Positions 35,229 to 43,781 of a DNA stretch of 64,000 nt are shown here, piece by piece. Each line of letters opens with the position of its first letter. The first letter of the stretch is position 1. The stretch comes from CAVTJL01 sp963735065 (GTDB taxonomy: Bacteria > Pseudomonadota > Alphaproteobacteria > Geminicoccales > Geminicoccaceae): NCBI GenBank assembly GCA_963735065.1, contig CAVTJL010000001.1, positions 1,922,001 to 1,986,000 on the forward strand. The letters are read 5' to 3'. Under the pieces are notes generated by a model, which had not been told where the DNA came from, did not search any database, and saw only the letters and a list, made by a program, of their open reading frames with translations. Both the position numbers and the translations under genes were made by a program.

Positions 35229-36008
35229 TCAAGAGGCGGGAGGATGGCCAAGCAGCAGGCGCGCCCGCTCGAGGTCGCCGGGCGTATCGACCCCGAACGG
35301 CACCGTGTCAACCAGCCTTACCCCTATGCTCATGCCGTTCTCGAGGGCCCGCAGCTGCTCGAGTTTCTCGCGCTGCTCGAGGGGGCTCGGCGGTAGCCCG
35401 CAATAGCGCTCGATCGCCGCCCGGGTGAACGCATACAGCCCGATATGGTGATACACGGGGCCCGGTCCGTACGGAGCGGATGCACGGGTGAAGTAGAGGG
35501 CGCGGCCGAGCGTCGGATCGTCCGGCGTGAAGGCCACGACGGCCTTGACGACGCTGGGTGCTGCTCGGTCCTCGGCATCCTCCGTGGGCGAGGCAAGGGT
35601 GGCGATATCGCAGCCCAAGATGTCGAGTGGCTCGACGACGCGGCGAACGACAACTGGGTCGAGCGTAGGGAGATCTCCCTGCACGTTGACGATGCGGTCA
35701 TAGCGGCCTTCGGCGTCGATCTTGCGCAGCGCCTCGAAAATGCGATCGGTCCCCGACGGCAGCTCCGGGTCGGTGAGAACGGCGGTCCCGCCGGCCCGGT
35801 CGATCGCCTCGGCGATCACCAACTCCGCGCAGGCGACCACGACAGGGCCCAAGGCCGCCTCGACGGCGCGCCTCCAGACATGGACGATCATGGGCGCACC
35901 GGCGATGTCGGCGAGCGGCTTGTTTGGCAGCCGGGTCGACGCCAAGCGGGCTGGCACAAGGACAATGGTACGCGACGATTGGTCGCCTCGCCGGACTATA
36001 CGTGTCAA
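35229..36008 (-). CDS. kdsB: 3-deoxy-manno-octulosonate cytidylyltransferase
   Basis: 259 aa. It activates Kdo as CMP-Kdo for the lipid A inner core, so the organism should make Kdo-containing LPS. The N-terminal nucleotide site is VLVPARLASTRLPNKPLADI; PSGTDRIFEAL, VNVQGDLPTLDP and VYHHIGLYAFTRAAIERY follow, with YYFTRA-like LYFTRASAPYG. A short basic N-terminal extension (MTRIVRRGDQSSR) is dispensable. It precedes pheA directly and is divergent from the cytochrome c gene, a gene order I associate with Rhodospirillales-like genomes. Confidence 0.93.
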   Translation of the reverse strand: MTRIVRRGDQSSRTIVLVPARLASTRLPNKPLADIAGAPMIVHVWRRAVEAALGPVVVACAELVIAEAIDRAGGTAVLTDPELPSGTDRIFEALRKIDAEGRYDRIVNVQGDLPTLDPVVVRRVVEPLDILGCDIATLASPTEDAEDRAAPSVVKAVVAFTPDDPTLGRALYFTRASAPYGPGPVYHHIGLYAFTRAAIERYCGLPPSPLEQREKLEQLRALENGMSIGVRLVDTVPFGVDTPGDLERARLLLGHPPAS

Positions 36009-36156
36009 CTCTCTTCTCCCGATCCTTCCGCTCGCTGTTGGGCCACCGTGTCGGCTTGACTCAGCGAGGCCCCCTGTCTACCGACCAGATCGAGCGCCGG
36101 ACGCGTCCCGGTGCCGCGGGGCGTACTTGCCGCAACGAGCGAGGATCGATCTCCCT

Positions 36157-37170
36157 ATGGCAGGGTCACTCGAAGGCAACAAGATCGTGGCGGCAATCCT
36201 GACCGCCGGCATCATCGCGCAGGGTGCGGGGGTCTTCTCGAGGATACTCTACTCACCTCATCACCTTGAGAAAGACGCCTTCCCGATCGAGGTGGCGGCA
36301 CCGTCGAGCGGAGAGGCGAAACCGGCGCCCGAGAAGCCGCTGCCCGTCCTCTTGGCAGCGGCAGATCCCAAGGCCGGCGAGAAGGATGCGGCCGTCTGCA
36401 AGGCCTGCCACAACTTCGCCGAGGGTGCTGGGAGTAAGATCGGACCGGATCTGTGGAACGTCGTCGATCGCGAGATCGCCAGTAAGTCGGACTTCAGCTA
36501 CTCGGACGCCCTCAAGAGCAAGAAGGGCAAATGGACCTACGAGGATCTCTTCGCGTGGCTCAAGAGCCCGCGCGAGTGGGCGCCAGGCACCAAGATGACC
36601 TTCGCGGGCATCAGCAGCCCCGAGAAGCGGGCCGACGTCATCGTCTACCTGCGCACGCTCTCTGAGAAGCCCGAGCCCCTTCCGGAGGTCAAGGAACAGG
36701 CGGCGGCAGCACCTGCCGCTGCCGCGCCGACCTCGGGTGGCGAGGAAGCGAAGGCGGGCGCCGCTCCAGCTGCCCAGCAGGCGTCGGGCGGCGCCGGCGG
36801 CGGCGATCAGTTCGCCGCGCTCGTAGCTTCGGAGAGCCCCGATCAGGGTGCGAAGGACGTTGGCATCTGCAAGGCCTGCCACACCTTCGAGAAGGGTGGC
36901 CCCAACCGCGTCGGTCCCAATCTGTACGGGGTCGTGGGTCGCAAGATCGCGAGCGAGCCAGGCTTCAGCTACAGCTCGGCCCTCAAGGGCAAAGAGGGTG
37001 ATTGGACGTACGACAAGCTCAATGAGTGGCTTACGGATCCTCGGGCCTGGGCGCCCGGCACGCGGATGATCTTCGCCGGCTTCAAGGACGAGAAGAAGCG
37101 CGCGGCTGTCGTCTCCTATCTGCGCTCGCTCTCGGACAACCCGGCGCCACTGCCTCAGCCCAAGGGCTGA
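36157..37170 (+). CDS. Membrane-anchored diheme cytochrome c (two tandem class I domains)
   Basis: 337 aa. An uncleaved N-terminal membrane segment (KIVAAILTAGIIAQGAGVF) anchors it, and the rest is periplasmic. Two similar cytochrome c domains follow, each with one heme site: VCKACHNFAEGAGSKIGPDL and, after an Ala/Pro/Gly-rich linker of about 60 residues, ICKACHTFEKGGPNRVGPNL. Axial Met residues are provided by GTKMTFAGI and GTRMIFAGF. The two halves are nearly colinear, so this is an internal duplication of the single-domain CycM-type cytochrome c usual at this locus. It likely carries electrons in the respiratory chain. ATG 36157 has a GAGG site upstream. Confidence 0.88.
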   Translation: MAGSLEGNKIVAAILTAGIIAQGAGVFSRILYSPHHLEKDAFPIEVAAPSSGEAKPAPEKPLPVLLAAADPKAGEKDAAVCKACHNFAEGAGSKIGPDLWNVVDREIASKSDFSYSDALKSKKGKWTYEDLFAWLKSPREWAPGTKMTFAGISSPEKRADVIVYLRTLSEKPEPLPEVKEQAAAAPAAAAPTSGGEEAKAGAAPAAQQASGGAGGGDQFAALVASESPDQGAKDVGICKACHTFEKGGPNRVGPNLYGVVGRKIASEPGFSYSSALKGKEGDWTYDKLNEWLTDPRAWAPGTRMIFAGFKDEKKRAAVVSYLRSLSDNPAPLPQPKG

Positions 37171-37190
37171 GGCCCGGGGGGCTCCGCGGC

Positions 37191-37970
37191 GTGGCGTCGC
37201 TCGAGGAGCTGGTTCATTTCGCGCATCGGTTGGCGGACCTCGCGGCCGTCGTTCAGCGGCGCTACTTCCGCCAGCCGGTGGCGGTCGACATCAAGGCTGA
37301 TGAGAGCCCGGTGACGATCGCCGACCGGGAGGCGGAGGCGCGGATGCGGGACCTCATCTGCCGCGTCTATCCCGATCACGGCATCCTCGGCGAGGAGCAC
37401 GGTGCCGACGCCGTCGACGCCGAGCTGGTGTGGGTGCTGGATCCAATCGATGGCACCAGGTCTTTCATTATCGGCAGGCCGATTTTTGGCACGCTGATCG
37501 CGCTGGTTCAGCGCGGCCGTCCAGTGCTGGGCATCATCGATCAGTCCATCCTGAGGGAGCGTTGGCTCGGGGTGTCGGGCCGGCCGACGACGTTGAATGG
37601 CACGCCGATCCGCACGCGGGCGTGCGCCGGGCTGGCAGATGCGGTGCTCATGTCGACGAGCCCTCTTCTGTTCGAGAGCGGCGACCGTCGGGCATTCGAC
37701 CGCGTCGTTGCCGCCGTGCGGCAACCGACTTTCGGCGGAGACTGCTACGCCTATGGTCTCGTCGCCGCGGGGTTCGCGGACCTTGTCATCGAGGCCGGGC
37801 TCAAGCCTTACGATTTCTGCGCCCTCATCCCCGTCTTGGAGGGGGCTGGCGGGCAGCTGACGGATTGGGAGGGCGGCGCTCTAGGGCTTGGCTCGGCCGG
37901 ACGCGTCATCGCCAGCGGCGACCAGCGCACGCATCGCGCCGCGAGCGCGCTCCTGACCACGCCTGCCTGA
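37191..37970 (+). CDS. hisN: Inositol monophosphatase family phosphatase (histidinol-phosphatase-like)
   Basis: 259 aa from a GTG start (VASLEELVHFAHRLAD). The metal-dependent phosphatase signatures are DIKADESPVTIADREAE, the acidic ILGEEHG, and VLDPIDGTRSFIIGRPIFG, with GGDCYAYGLVAAGFADLVIEAGLKPYD at the C-terminal metal site. The family includes inositol-1-phosphatase, histidinol-phosphatase HisN and fructose bisphosphatases; the GTRSFI-GRP-FGT pattern is common in HisN annotations from alphaproteobacteria. Substrate is not certain. It lies 20 bp downstream of the diheme cytochrome gene. Confidence 0.8.
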   Translation: MASLEELVHFAHRLADLAAVVQRRYFRQPVAVDIKADESPVTIADREAEARMRDLICRVYPDHGILGEEHGADAVDAELVWVLDPIDGTRSFIIGRPIFGTLIALVQRGRPVLGIIDQSILRERWLGVSGRPTTLNGTPIRTRACAGLADAVLMSTSPLLFESGDRRAFDRVVAAVRQPTFGGDCYAYGLVAAGFADLVIEAGLKPYDFCALIPVLEGAGGQLTDWEGGALGLGSAGRVIASGDQRTHRAASALLTTPA

Positions 37971-38048
37971 CGCTCTATCCAAGGTCGGCAGGGTGCCGTA
38001 GGGTTCTGGACCTGCGGGACAGCCGGCCAGTGGGAGGGGTGCAGAGCA

Positions 38049-39902
38049 ATGATGGGTCTAGACCGGCGGAGCTTCGTCGCTGCGCTCGCGACGACCGCGC
38101 TGGTGCGTCCTGCCGAGGTGCTGGCACAGGAGAAGCTGGTGCCTCGGCACGGCGCCTCGATGTACGGGCCGCTCAAATATGGTCCCGACTTCACCCATTT
38201 CGACTATGCGGACCCCGACGCCCTGGTGGGGGGTGACGCACGTTTCGCGGTCATCGGCACCTTCGACAGCCTTAATCCGTTCCTCCTGCAAGGCACACCT
38301 GCTTCCGGGATAGGGTTCGTCTACGACACGCTGACGTCCCAATCGGGGGATGAGCCCTTCGCGCAGTACGGTCTCCTGGCGCGGACGATCGCCATTCCCG
38401 ACGATCGCTCGTTCGTGCGCTATGCCCTCGACCCCGAGGCGCGCTGGCACGACGGGAAGTCGGTGACGCCCGAGGATGTCGTCTGGTCGTTCAACACGCT
38501 CAAGGAAAAGGGCTCGCCTCTCTATCGCTACTACTATCAGAATGTCGCCAAGGCCGAGCAGACCGATGACCTCGAGGTCACGTTCACTTTCTCGGGTGGG
38601 TTCAATCGCGAGTTGCCGCTGATCGTTGGTCAGCTCGTGGTCCTTCCCAAGCATTGGTTCGAAGGGAGGGTCTTCGAAAAGCCTTCCCTCGAGCCACCGT
38701 TGGGCAGCGGGCCTTACAGAGTTGTGGCCGTGGATGCCGGGCGATCGATTGCGTTGGAGCGTGTAGCCGACTATTGGGCCGCAAAGCGCCCGGTCAACCG
38801 TGGGCGATACAACTTCGGCAAGATCCGCTACGACTATTACCGTGACACGAACGTCGCGCTCGAGGCCTTCAAGGCTGGGCGATACGACTTGCGTGCGGAG
38901 AACATCGCACGCCTGTGGGCCACCGCCTACGCTGGTCCCGCGCTCGAGCAGAAGCTGATCGTCAAGGAGGAGTTTCCCGACAACAATACGGGCGTGATGC
39001 AGGGTTGGGTCTACAATACCCGCAAGCCGATCTTCAGCGATCCCCGGGTAAGAGCAGCACTAGCTTACGCCTTCGATTTCCAGTGGACCAACAAAACCCT
39101 ATTCTACGGCCTCTACTCACGCATCGACAGCTACTTCTGGAGCACCGAGCTGGCAAACGAGGGGCTGCCGAGCCCGGCCGAGCTTGCGCTGCTCAACCCC
39201 TTCAAGGACAAGGTGCCGCCCGAGGTCTTCACCAAGCACTACGAGCCGCCGAAGACCGACGGCTCAGGCGACATTCGGCAGAACCTCCGTGAGGCGTTCA
39301 CGATCCTCAAGGATGCGGGATGGGTTGTGAAAGGCCAGAAGCTCGCGAACGCCGAGACCGGCGAGCCGATGCGTTTCGAGATTCTCCTGAGCTCGCCCGA
39401 CTTCGAGCGCGTCACGCTGCCTTTCGTCAGCAACCTGCAGCGCCTCGGGATCGAGGCCAATGTCCGCACCGTCGACCCTGCGCAGTATCAGAACCGTCTC
39501 GACGCCTTCGACTTCGATATGACGACCGCGATTTGGGCCGAGAGCCTGTCGCCGGGCAATGAGCAGCGCGAGTATTGGGGGAGCCAGGCGGCCTCCACGC
39601 AGGGCAGCCGGAATTTGGCCGGCATCAAGGATCCGGTCGTCGACGCGCTGATTGGCAAGATCATCGGGGCCGACACACGCGAGGCTCTGGTGACCGCATG
39701 CCGGGCCCTCGATCGGGTGCTCCTCTGGGGCTACTACGTCATTCCCCAATGGGGGAGCTCGGTGACACGCGTTGCCTTCTGGGACAAGTTCAACCGCCCC
39801 GCCACCCTGCCGCTCGGCGGCGTCGATCTGACGACCTGGTGGATCGAGCCCGGGAAGCTCGCCCGGCTGCGCGAGGGGCAGGCTCGGCTGCCGAAGAACT
39901 AG
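38049..39902 (+). CDS. yejA: YejA-type peptide ABC transporter substrate-binding protein
   Basis: 617 aa, solute-binding family 5. The N-terminus carries a twin-arginine type signal (LDRRSFVAALATTAL) with cleavage near VLA. The mature start YGPDFTHFDYADPDA and FDSLNPFLLQGTPASG are typical of YejA, and RWHDGKSVTPEDVVWSF and GPYRVVAVDAGRS are family-wide. It should capture oligopeptides in the periplasm and pass them to the permeases encoded immediately downstream. In E. coli the Yej system takes up microcin C and peptides; in Agrobacterium a YejBEF system imports muropeptides. It begins the yej operon. Confidence 0.9.
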   Translation: MMGLDRRSFVAALATTALVRPAEVLAQEKLVPRHGASMYGPLKYGPDFTHFDYADPDALVGGDARFAVIGTFDSLNPFLLQGTPASGIGFVYDTLTSQSGDEPFAQYGLLARTIAIPDDRSFVRYALDPEARWHDGKSVTPEDVVWSFNTLKEKGSPLYRYYYQNVAKAEQTDDLEVTFTFSGGFNRELPLIVGQLVVLPKHWFEGRVFEKPSLEPPLGSGPYRVVAVDAGRSIALERVADYWAAKRPVNRGRYNFGKIRYDYYRDTNVALEAFKAGRYDLRAENIARLWATAYAGPALEQKLIVKEEFPDNNTGVMQGWVYNTRKPIFSDPRVRAALAYAFDFQWTNKTLFYGLYSRIDSYFWSTELANEGLPSPAELALLNPFKDKVPPEVFTKHYEPPKTDGSGDIRQNLREAFTILKDAGWVVKGQKLANAETGEPMRFEILLSSPDFERVTLPFVSNLQRLGIEANVRTVDPAQYQNRLDAFDFDMTTAIWAESLSPGNEQREYWGSQAASTQGSRNLAGIKDPVVDALIGKIIGADTREALVTACRALDRVLLWGYYVIPQWGSSVTRVAFWDKFNRPATLPLGGVDLTTWWIEPGKLARLREGQARLPKN

Positions 39903-39918
39903 ATCGCGGGGCTCGGCC

Positions 39919-41019
39919 GTGCTCGCCTACATCCTCCGGCGGATGCTCTTGATCATCCCGACCTTGCTCGGGATCATGGTCTTGAACTTCATCATCGTGC
40001 AGGCAGCGCCAGGCGGTCCGGTCGAGCAGACCCTGGCGCGGCTGCGCGGCACCGGTGACGTGACGGCACGTGTCTCCGGGGACATGGGCGGTGCCGAAGG
40101 GACACGGGCCGCGAACGCAACCTCCGGCAACGAGAGCTCCTATCGCGGCGCTCGCGGCCTGCCGCCGGATCTGGTCAAGCAGATCGAGCACCTCTACGGC
40201 TTCGACAAGCCCGCCTATGTCCGTTTCCTCGACATGATGCGACGCTACCTGACGTTCGACTTCGGCGAGAGCTTCTTCAAGGGACGCCCGGTCATTCAGC
40301 TGATCGAGGAGAAGCTCCCAGTCTCGATCTCACTGGGGATCTGGACGACGCTCATCACCTATCTCGTGTCCATTCCTCTGGGCATCAGAAAGGCCGTGAG
40401 GGACGGCACGCCTTTCGACGTCTGGACCTCCGGCGTGATCGTCGTCGGCAATGCAATCCCAAGCTTCCTCTTCGCCATCCTGCTCATCGTCCTCTTCGCG
40501 GGTGGCAGCTATCTGCAGGTCTTTCCGCTGCGCGGGCTCGTGTCGGACAACTGGCACCAGCTCTCGCTGCCCTGGAAGATCCTCGACTATCTCTGGCACA
40601 TGGTCCTGCCCATCACCGCGCTCTCGATCGGCAGCTTCGCCAGCTTGACCATGCTCACGAAGAACTCCTTCATGGACGAGATCGGCAAGCAGTACGTGAT
40701 CACCGCCCGCGCCAAGGGCCTGAGCGAGCGGCGTGTTCTCTACGGTCACGTCTTCAGGAACGCCATGCTGATCGTGATCGCGGGCTTTCCGGCGGCGTTC
40801 GTTGGCGTGCTCTTCACGGGATCGCTGCTGATCGAGGTGATCTTCTCGCTGGATGGGCTGGGGCTCCTCGGCTTCGAGGCAGCCCTTGGTCGCGACTACC
40901 CCGTGATGTTCGCGACCCTCTACATCTTCACCCTGCTCGGGCTGGTTCTGAAGCTGATCTCGGACCTGACCTACGTGCTCGTCGATCCCCGCATCGACTT
41001 TGAGGGCAGGCGCGCCTGA
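39919..41019 (+). CDS. yejB: Peptide ABC transporter permease YejB
   Basis: 366 aa. A first membrane helix (MLAYILRRMLLIIPTLLGIM) is followed by a periplasmic loop. Further helices form the permease domain, with the EAA-type coupling loop ITARAKGLSERRVLYGHVFRNAM facing the ATPase. The insert ATSGNESSYRGARGLPPDLV in the first loop is a Yej feature absent from most DppB-like proteins. It begins 16 bp after yejA and overlaps yejE by one base (TGATG). Confidence 0.93.
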   Translation: MLAYILRRMLLIIPTLLGIMVLNFIIVQAAPGGPVEQTLARLRGTGDVTARVSGDMGGAEGTRAANATSGNESSYRGARGLPPDLVKQIEHLYGFDKPAYVRFLDMMRRYLTFDFGESFFKGRPVIQLIEEKLPVSISLGIWTTLITYLVSIPLGIRKAVRDGTPFDVWTSGVIVVGNAIPSFLFAILLIVLFAGGSYLQVFPLRGLVSDNWHQLSLPWKILDYLWHMVLPITALSIGSFASLTMLTKNSFMDEIGKQYVITARAKGLSERRVLYGHVFRNAMLIVIAGFPAAFVGVLFTGSLLIEVIFSLDGLGLLGFEAALGRDYPVMFATLYIFTLLGLVLKLISDLTYVLVDPRIDFEGRRA

Positions 41020-42098
41020 TGGCGTCGGACGCTCTCGCCGGCTCAGCGTTGCCCAGATTCTTCGGCTTTCGAGTTCGCCTTTCTCGGCTTGGCGCTCGAC
41101 GCTTTGCCAACTTCCGCGCCAACCGCCGGGGGTGGGTCTCGCTCCATCTCTTCATGTGCCTCTTCGTCGTCAGCCTCTTCGCGAACGTCATTGCCAACAG
41201 CCGGCCTATCCTCGTCCGCTACGACGGTGCCTTCTACTTCCCTGTCCTCGTGAGCTATCCAGAGACCACATTCGGCGGCTTCTTTCCGACCGAGGCCGAC
41301 TACCGCGATCCGGAGGTCCAAAAGCTCATCTCGAGCAAAGGCTGGATCGTCTGGCCGCCAATTCCCTACAGCTACGATACGGTGGCCCACGATCTCGACG
41401 GACCGGCGCCGTCGCCGCCCTCGCGCAAGCACTGGCTGGGCACGGACGACCAGGCGCGGGACGTGGTCGCCCGCGTGATCTATGGGTTTCGTATCTCCGT
41501 CCTCTTCGGCTTGGCGCTGACGATCCTGAGCTCGATCATCGGTGTCGCGGCAGGGGCCGTGCAGGGCTATTTCGGCGGGCTCGTCGATCTCGGGTTCCAG
41601 CGCTTCATGGAGATCTGGAGCGGGATGCCGGTCCTCTACCTGCTCATCATCATGTCGAGCCTCATCGTGCCCGGCTTTTGGACTCTCCTCGTGCTCATGC
41701 TGCTGTTCTCCTGGATGGCCCTGGTCGATCTCGTGCGGGCCGAGTTCCTCCGTGCCCGGAACTTCGACTATGTCCGGGCGGCTCGGGCGCTGGGAGCCGG
41801 CGATCTCTCCATCATGATCCGTCACCTGCTGCCCAACGCGATGGTGTCGACCGTGACCTTCATGCCCTTCATCCTGACAGGCTCGATCACGACGCTGACC
41901 TCCCTGGACTTTCTCGGCTTCGGCATGCCGCCGGGTGCGCCTTCGCTGGGTGAGCTGCTTCAGCAGGGTAAGAACAACCTGCAGGCGCCCTGGCTCGGCA
42001 TCACAGGCTTCCTCGTCCTGGCGGTGACGCTCTCGCTCCTCGTGTTTGTCGGCGAGGCGGCGCGGGACGCGTTCGATCCGCGCAAGACCTTCCGTTGA
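41019..42098 (+). CDS. yejE: Peptide ABC transporter permease YejE
   Basis: 359 aa. The N-terminus shows RFANFRANRRGWVSLHLFMC with its conserved basic segment before the first helix, then YPETTFGGFFPTEADYRDPE and HWLGTDDQARDVVARVIYGFR, both hallmarks of YejE. The coupling loop is YVRAARALGAGDLSIMIRHLL. It forms the membrane channel together with YejB. The start overlaps the yejB stop, so translation is coupled. It ends 8 bp before yejF. Confidence 0.93.
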   Translation: MASDALAGSALPRFFGFRVRLSRLGARRFANFRANRRGWVSLHLFMCLFVVSLFANVIANSRPILVRYDGAFYFPVLVSYPETTFGGFFPTEADYRDPEVQKLISSKGWIVWPPIPYSYDTVAHDLDGPAPSPPSRKHWLGTDDQARDVVARVIYGFRISVLFGLALTILSSIIGVAAGAVQGYFGGLVDLGFQRFMEIWSGMPVLYLLIIMSSLIVPGFWTLLVLMLLFSWMALVDLVRAEFLRARNFDYVRAARALGAGDLSIMIRHLLPNAMVSTVTFMPFILTGSITTLTSLDFLGFGMPPGAPSLGELLQQGKNNLQAPWLGITGFLVLAVTLSLLVFVGEAARDAFDPRKTFR

Positions 42099-42106
42099 AG
42101 CCGCCC

Positions 42107-43729
42107 ATGGCGCTACTCGAGGTCGAGAATCTCTCCGTCCGCTTCGGCGGCGACGACCGGCCCGTCGATGCGGTCAAAGGCGTGTCCTTCCGGGTCGAGA
42201 AGGGCGAGATGCTGGCACTTGTCGGCGAGTCGGGGTCCGGCAAGTCGGTCACCGCGCTCTCGATCCTCCAGCTCCTGCCCTACCCGTCCGCCTCGCACCC
42301 GTCCGGCTCGATAAGGCTCGATGGCGAGGAGCTCCTCGGCAGCTCCGAGGACACTCTTCGGCGGTTCCGCGGTGGCCGGGTCGGCATGATTTTTCAAGAG
42401 CCGATGACCTCGCTCAATCCCCTCCATACGATCGAGCGGCAGATCGGCGAGGCCCTGGCGCTGCATCGCTCGATGGGAAAGCAGGCGGCGAGGCTCCGGA
42501 CGATCGAGCTGCTACGCCTGGTCGGCATTCCCGATCCAGAGGAGCGTCTGCTCAGCTATCCGCATCAGCTCTCGGGGGGGCAGCGTCAGCGCGTCATGAT
42601 CGCCATGGCGCTGGCAAACGAGCCCGACCTCCTTATCGCGGATGAGCCGACCACGGCGCTCGACGTCACCATCCAGGCACAGATCCTCACCCTTCTGCGG
42701 GATCTGCAGACGCGGCTCGGGATGGCCGTCCTTCTCATCACCCACGATCTCACGATCGTCCGCAAGGTGGCCGACCGCGTGGCCGTCATGACAGGTGGCC
42801 GGATCGTCGAGGAGGGCCCCGTCGAGCGGATCTTCGAGGCGCCTGCTCACGCCTACACGCGGCATCTGCTGGCCGCCGAGCCCAAAGGCCGGCCACCGCA
42901 TCAGCCCAGCCACGCGCAGCCGCTGGTCGTGGCACGCGATCTCAAGGTGCACTTCCCCATACAACGTGGCCTGCTGCGGCGAACCGTCGGCTGGATCAAG
43001 GCCGTGGACGGCCTGTCCCTGGAGCTGCGACCGGGCGAGACGCTGGGTGTGGTGGGCGAGAGCGGCTCGGGCAAGACGACGCTAGGCCTGGCGCTGCTGC
43101 AACTCCTGCCGAGCGTCGGCGACATCGCCTTCAAGGGGCAGGCGGTCCAGGGTTGGTCCTGGTCGCGACTGCGGCCGCTCAGGCGCGAGATGCAGATCGT
43201 CTTCCAGGATCCCTATGGCAGCCTGAGCCCGCGCCTCTCGATCGGCCAGATCGTCGAGGAGGGGCTCAAGATCCACAAGATCGGCGATACGCCGGCGGAG
43301 CGTCGCCTGATGGTGAGCCGAGTGCTCGAGGAGGTAGGCCTCGACCCTGACGCCCAGACCCGCTACCCGCACGAGTTCTCGGGCGGCCAGCGGCAGCGGG
43401 TCAGCATCGCACGCGCTATGGTCCTCAAGCCCAGCCTCGTCGTTCTGGACGAGCCGACCTCGGCGCTCGACATGTCGGTCCAGGCGCAGATCGTCGACCT
43501 GCTCCGTGAGCTGCAGACCCGGCACGGCCTCGCCTACCTCTTCATCAGCCACGATCTGCGCGTCGTCAGGGCGCTGGCTCACGAGGTGATCGTGATGAAG
43601 GACGGGCATCTGGTGGAGAGGGGTCCGACGGAGCAGATCTTCGAGGCGCCGCAAACCGCCTACACGCGCGCACTGATGGCGGCCGCATTTGACATCGAGG
43701 TGGCTGCAGAGGGCGTCGTCGCCACCTGA
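42107..43729 (+). CDS. yejF: Peptide ABC transporter ATPase YejF (two fused ATP-binding cassettes)
   Basis: 540 aa with two complete ABC modules. The first has GESGSGKSVTALSIL (Walker A), LSGGQRQRVMIAMAL and LLIADEPTTALD. The second has GESGSGKTTLGLALL, FSGGQRQRVSIARAMVL and VVLDEPTSALD. The HDLTIV and HDLRVV switch histidines are present in both. It powers the YejBE permease. ATG 42107 (MALLEVENLSVRFGG) was preferred over TTG 42095. It closes the yejABEF operon. Confidence 0.95.
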   Translation: MALLEVENLSVRFGGDDRPVDAVKGVSFRVEKGEMLALVGESGSGKSVTALSILQLLPYPSASHPSGSIRLDGEELLGSSEDTLRRFRGGRVGMIFQEPMTSLNPLHTIERQIGEALALHRSMGKQAARLRTIELLRLVGIPDPEERLLSYPHQLSGGQRQRVMIAMALANEPDLLIADEPTTALDVTIQAQILTLLRDLQTRLGMAVLLITHDLTIVRKVADRVAVMTGGRIVEEGPVERIFEAPAHAYTRHLLAAEPKGRPPHQPSHAQPLVVARDLKVHFPIQRGLLRRTVGWIKAVDGLSLELRPGETLGVVGESGSGKTTLGLALLQLLPSVGDIAFKGQAVQGWSWSRLRPLRREMQIVFQDPYGSLSPRLSIGQIVEEGLKIHKIGDTPAERRLMVSRVLEEVGLDPDAQTRYPHEFSGGQRQRVSIARAMVLKPSLVVLDEPTSALDMSVQAQIVDLLRELQTRHGLAYLFISHDLRVVRALAHEVIVMKDGHLVERGPTEQIFEAPQTAYTRALMAAAFDIEVAAEGVVAT

Positions 43730-43781
43730 AGCGATCCAGGGTATGCTGATCGTCGGGTTGGCTAAAGGTGAGAGGAGAAAA

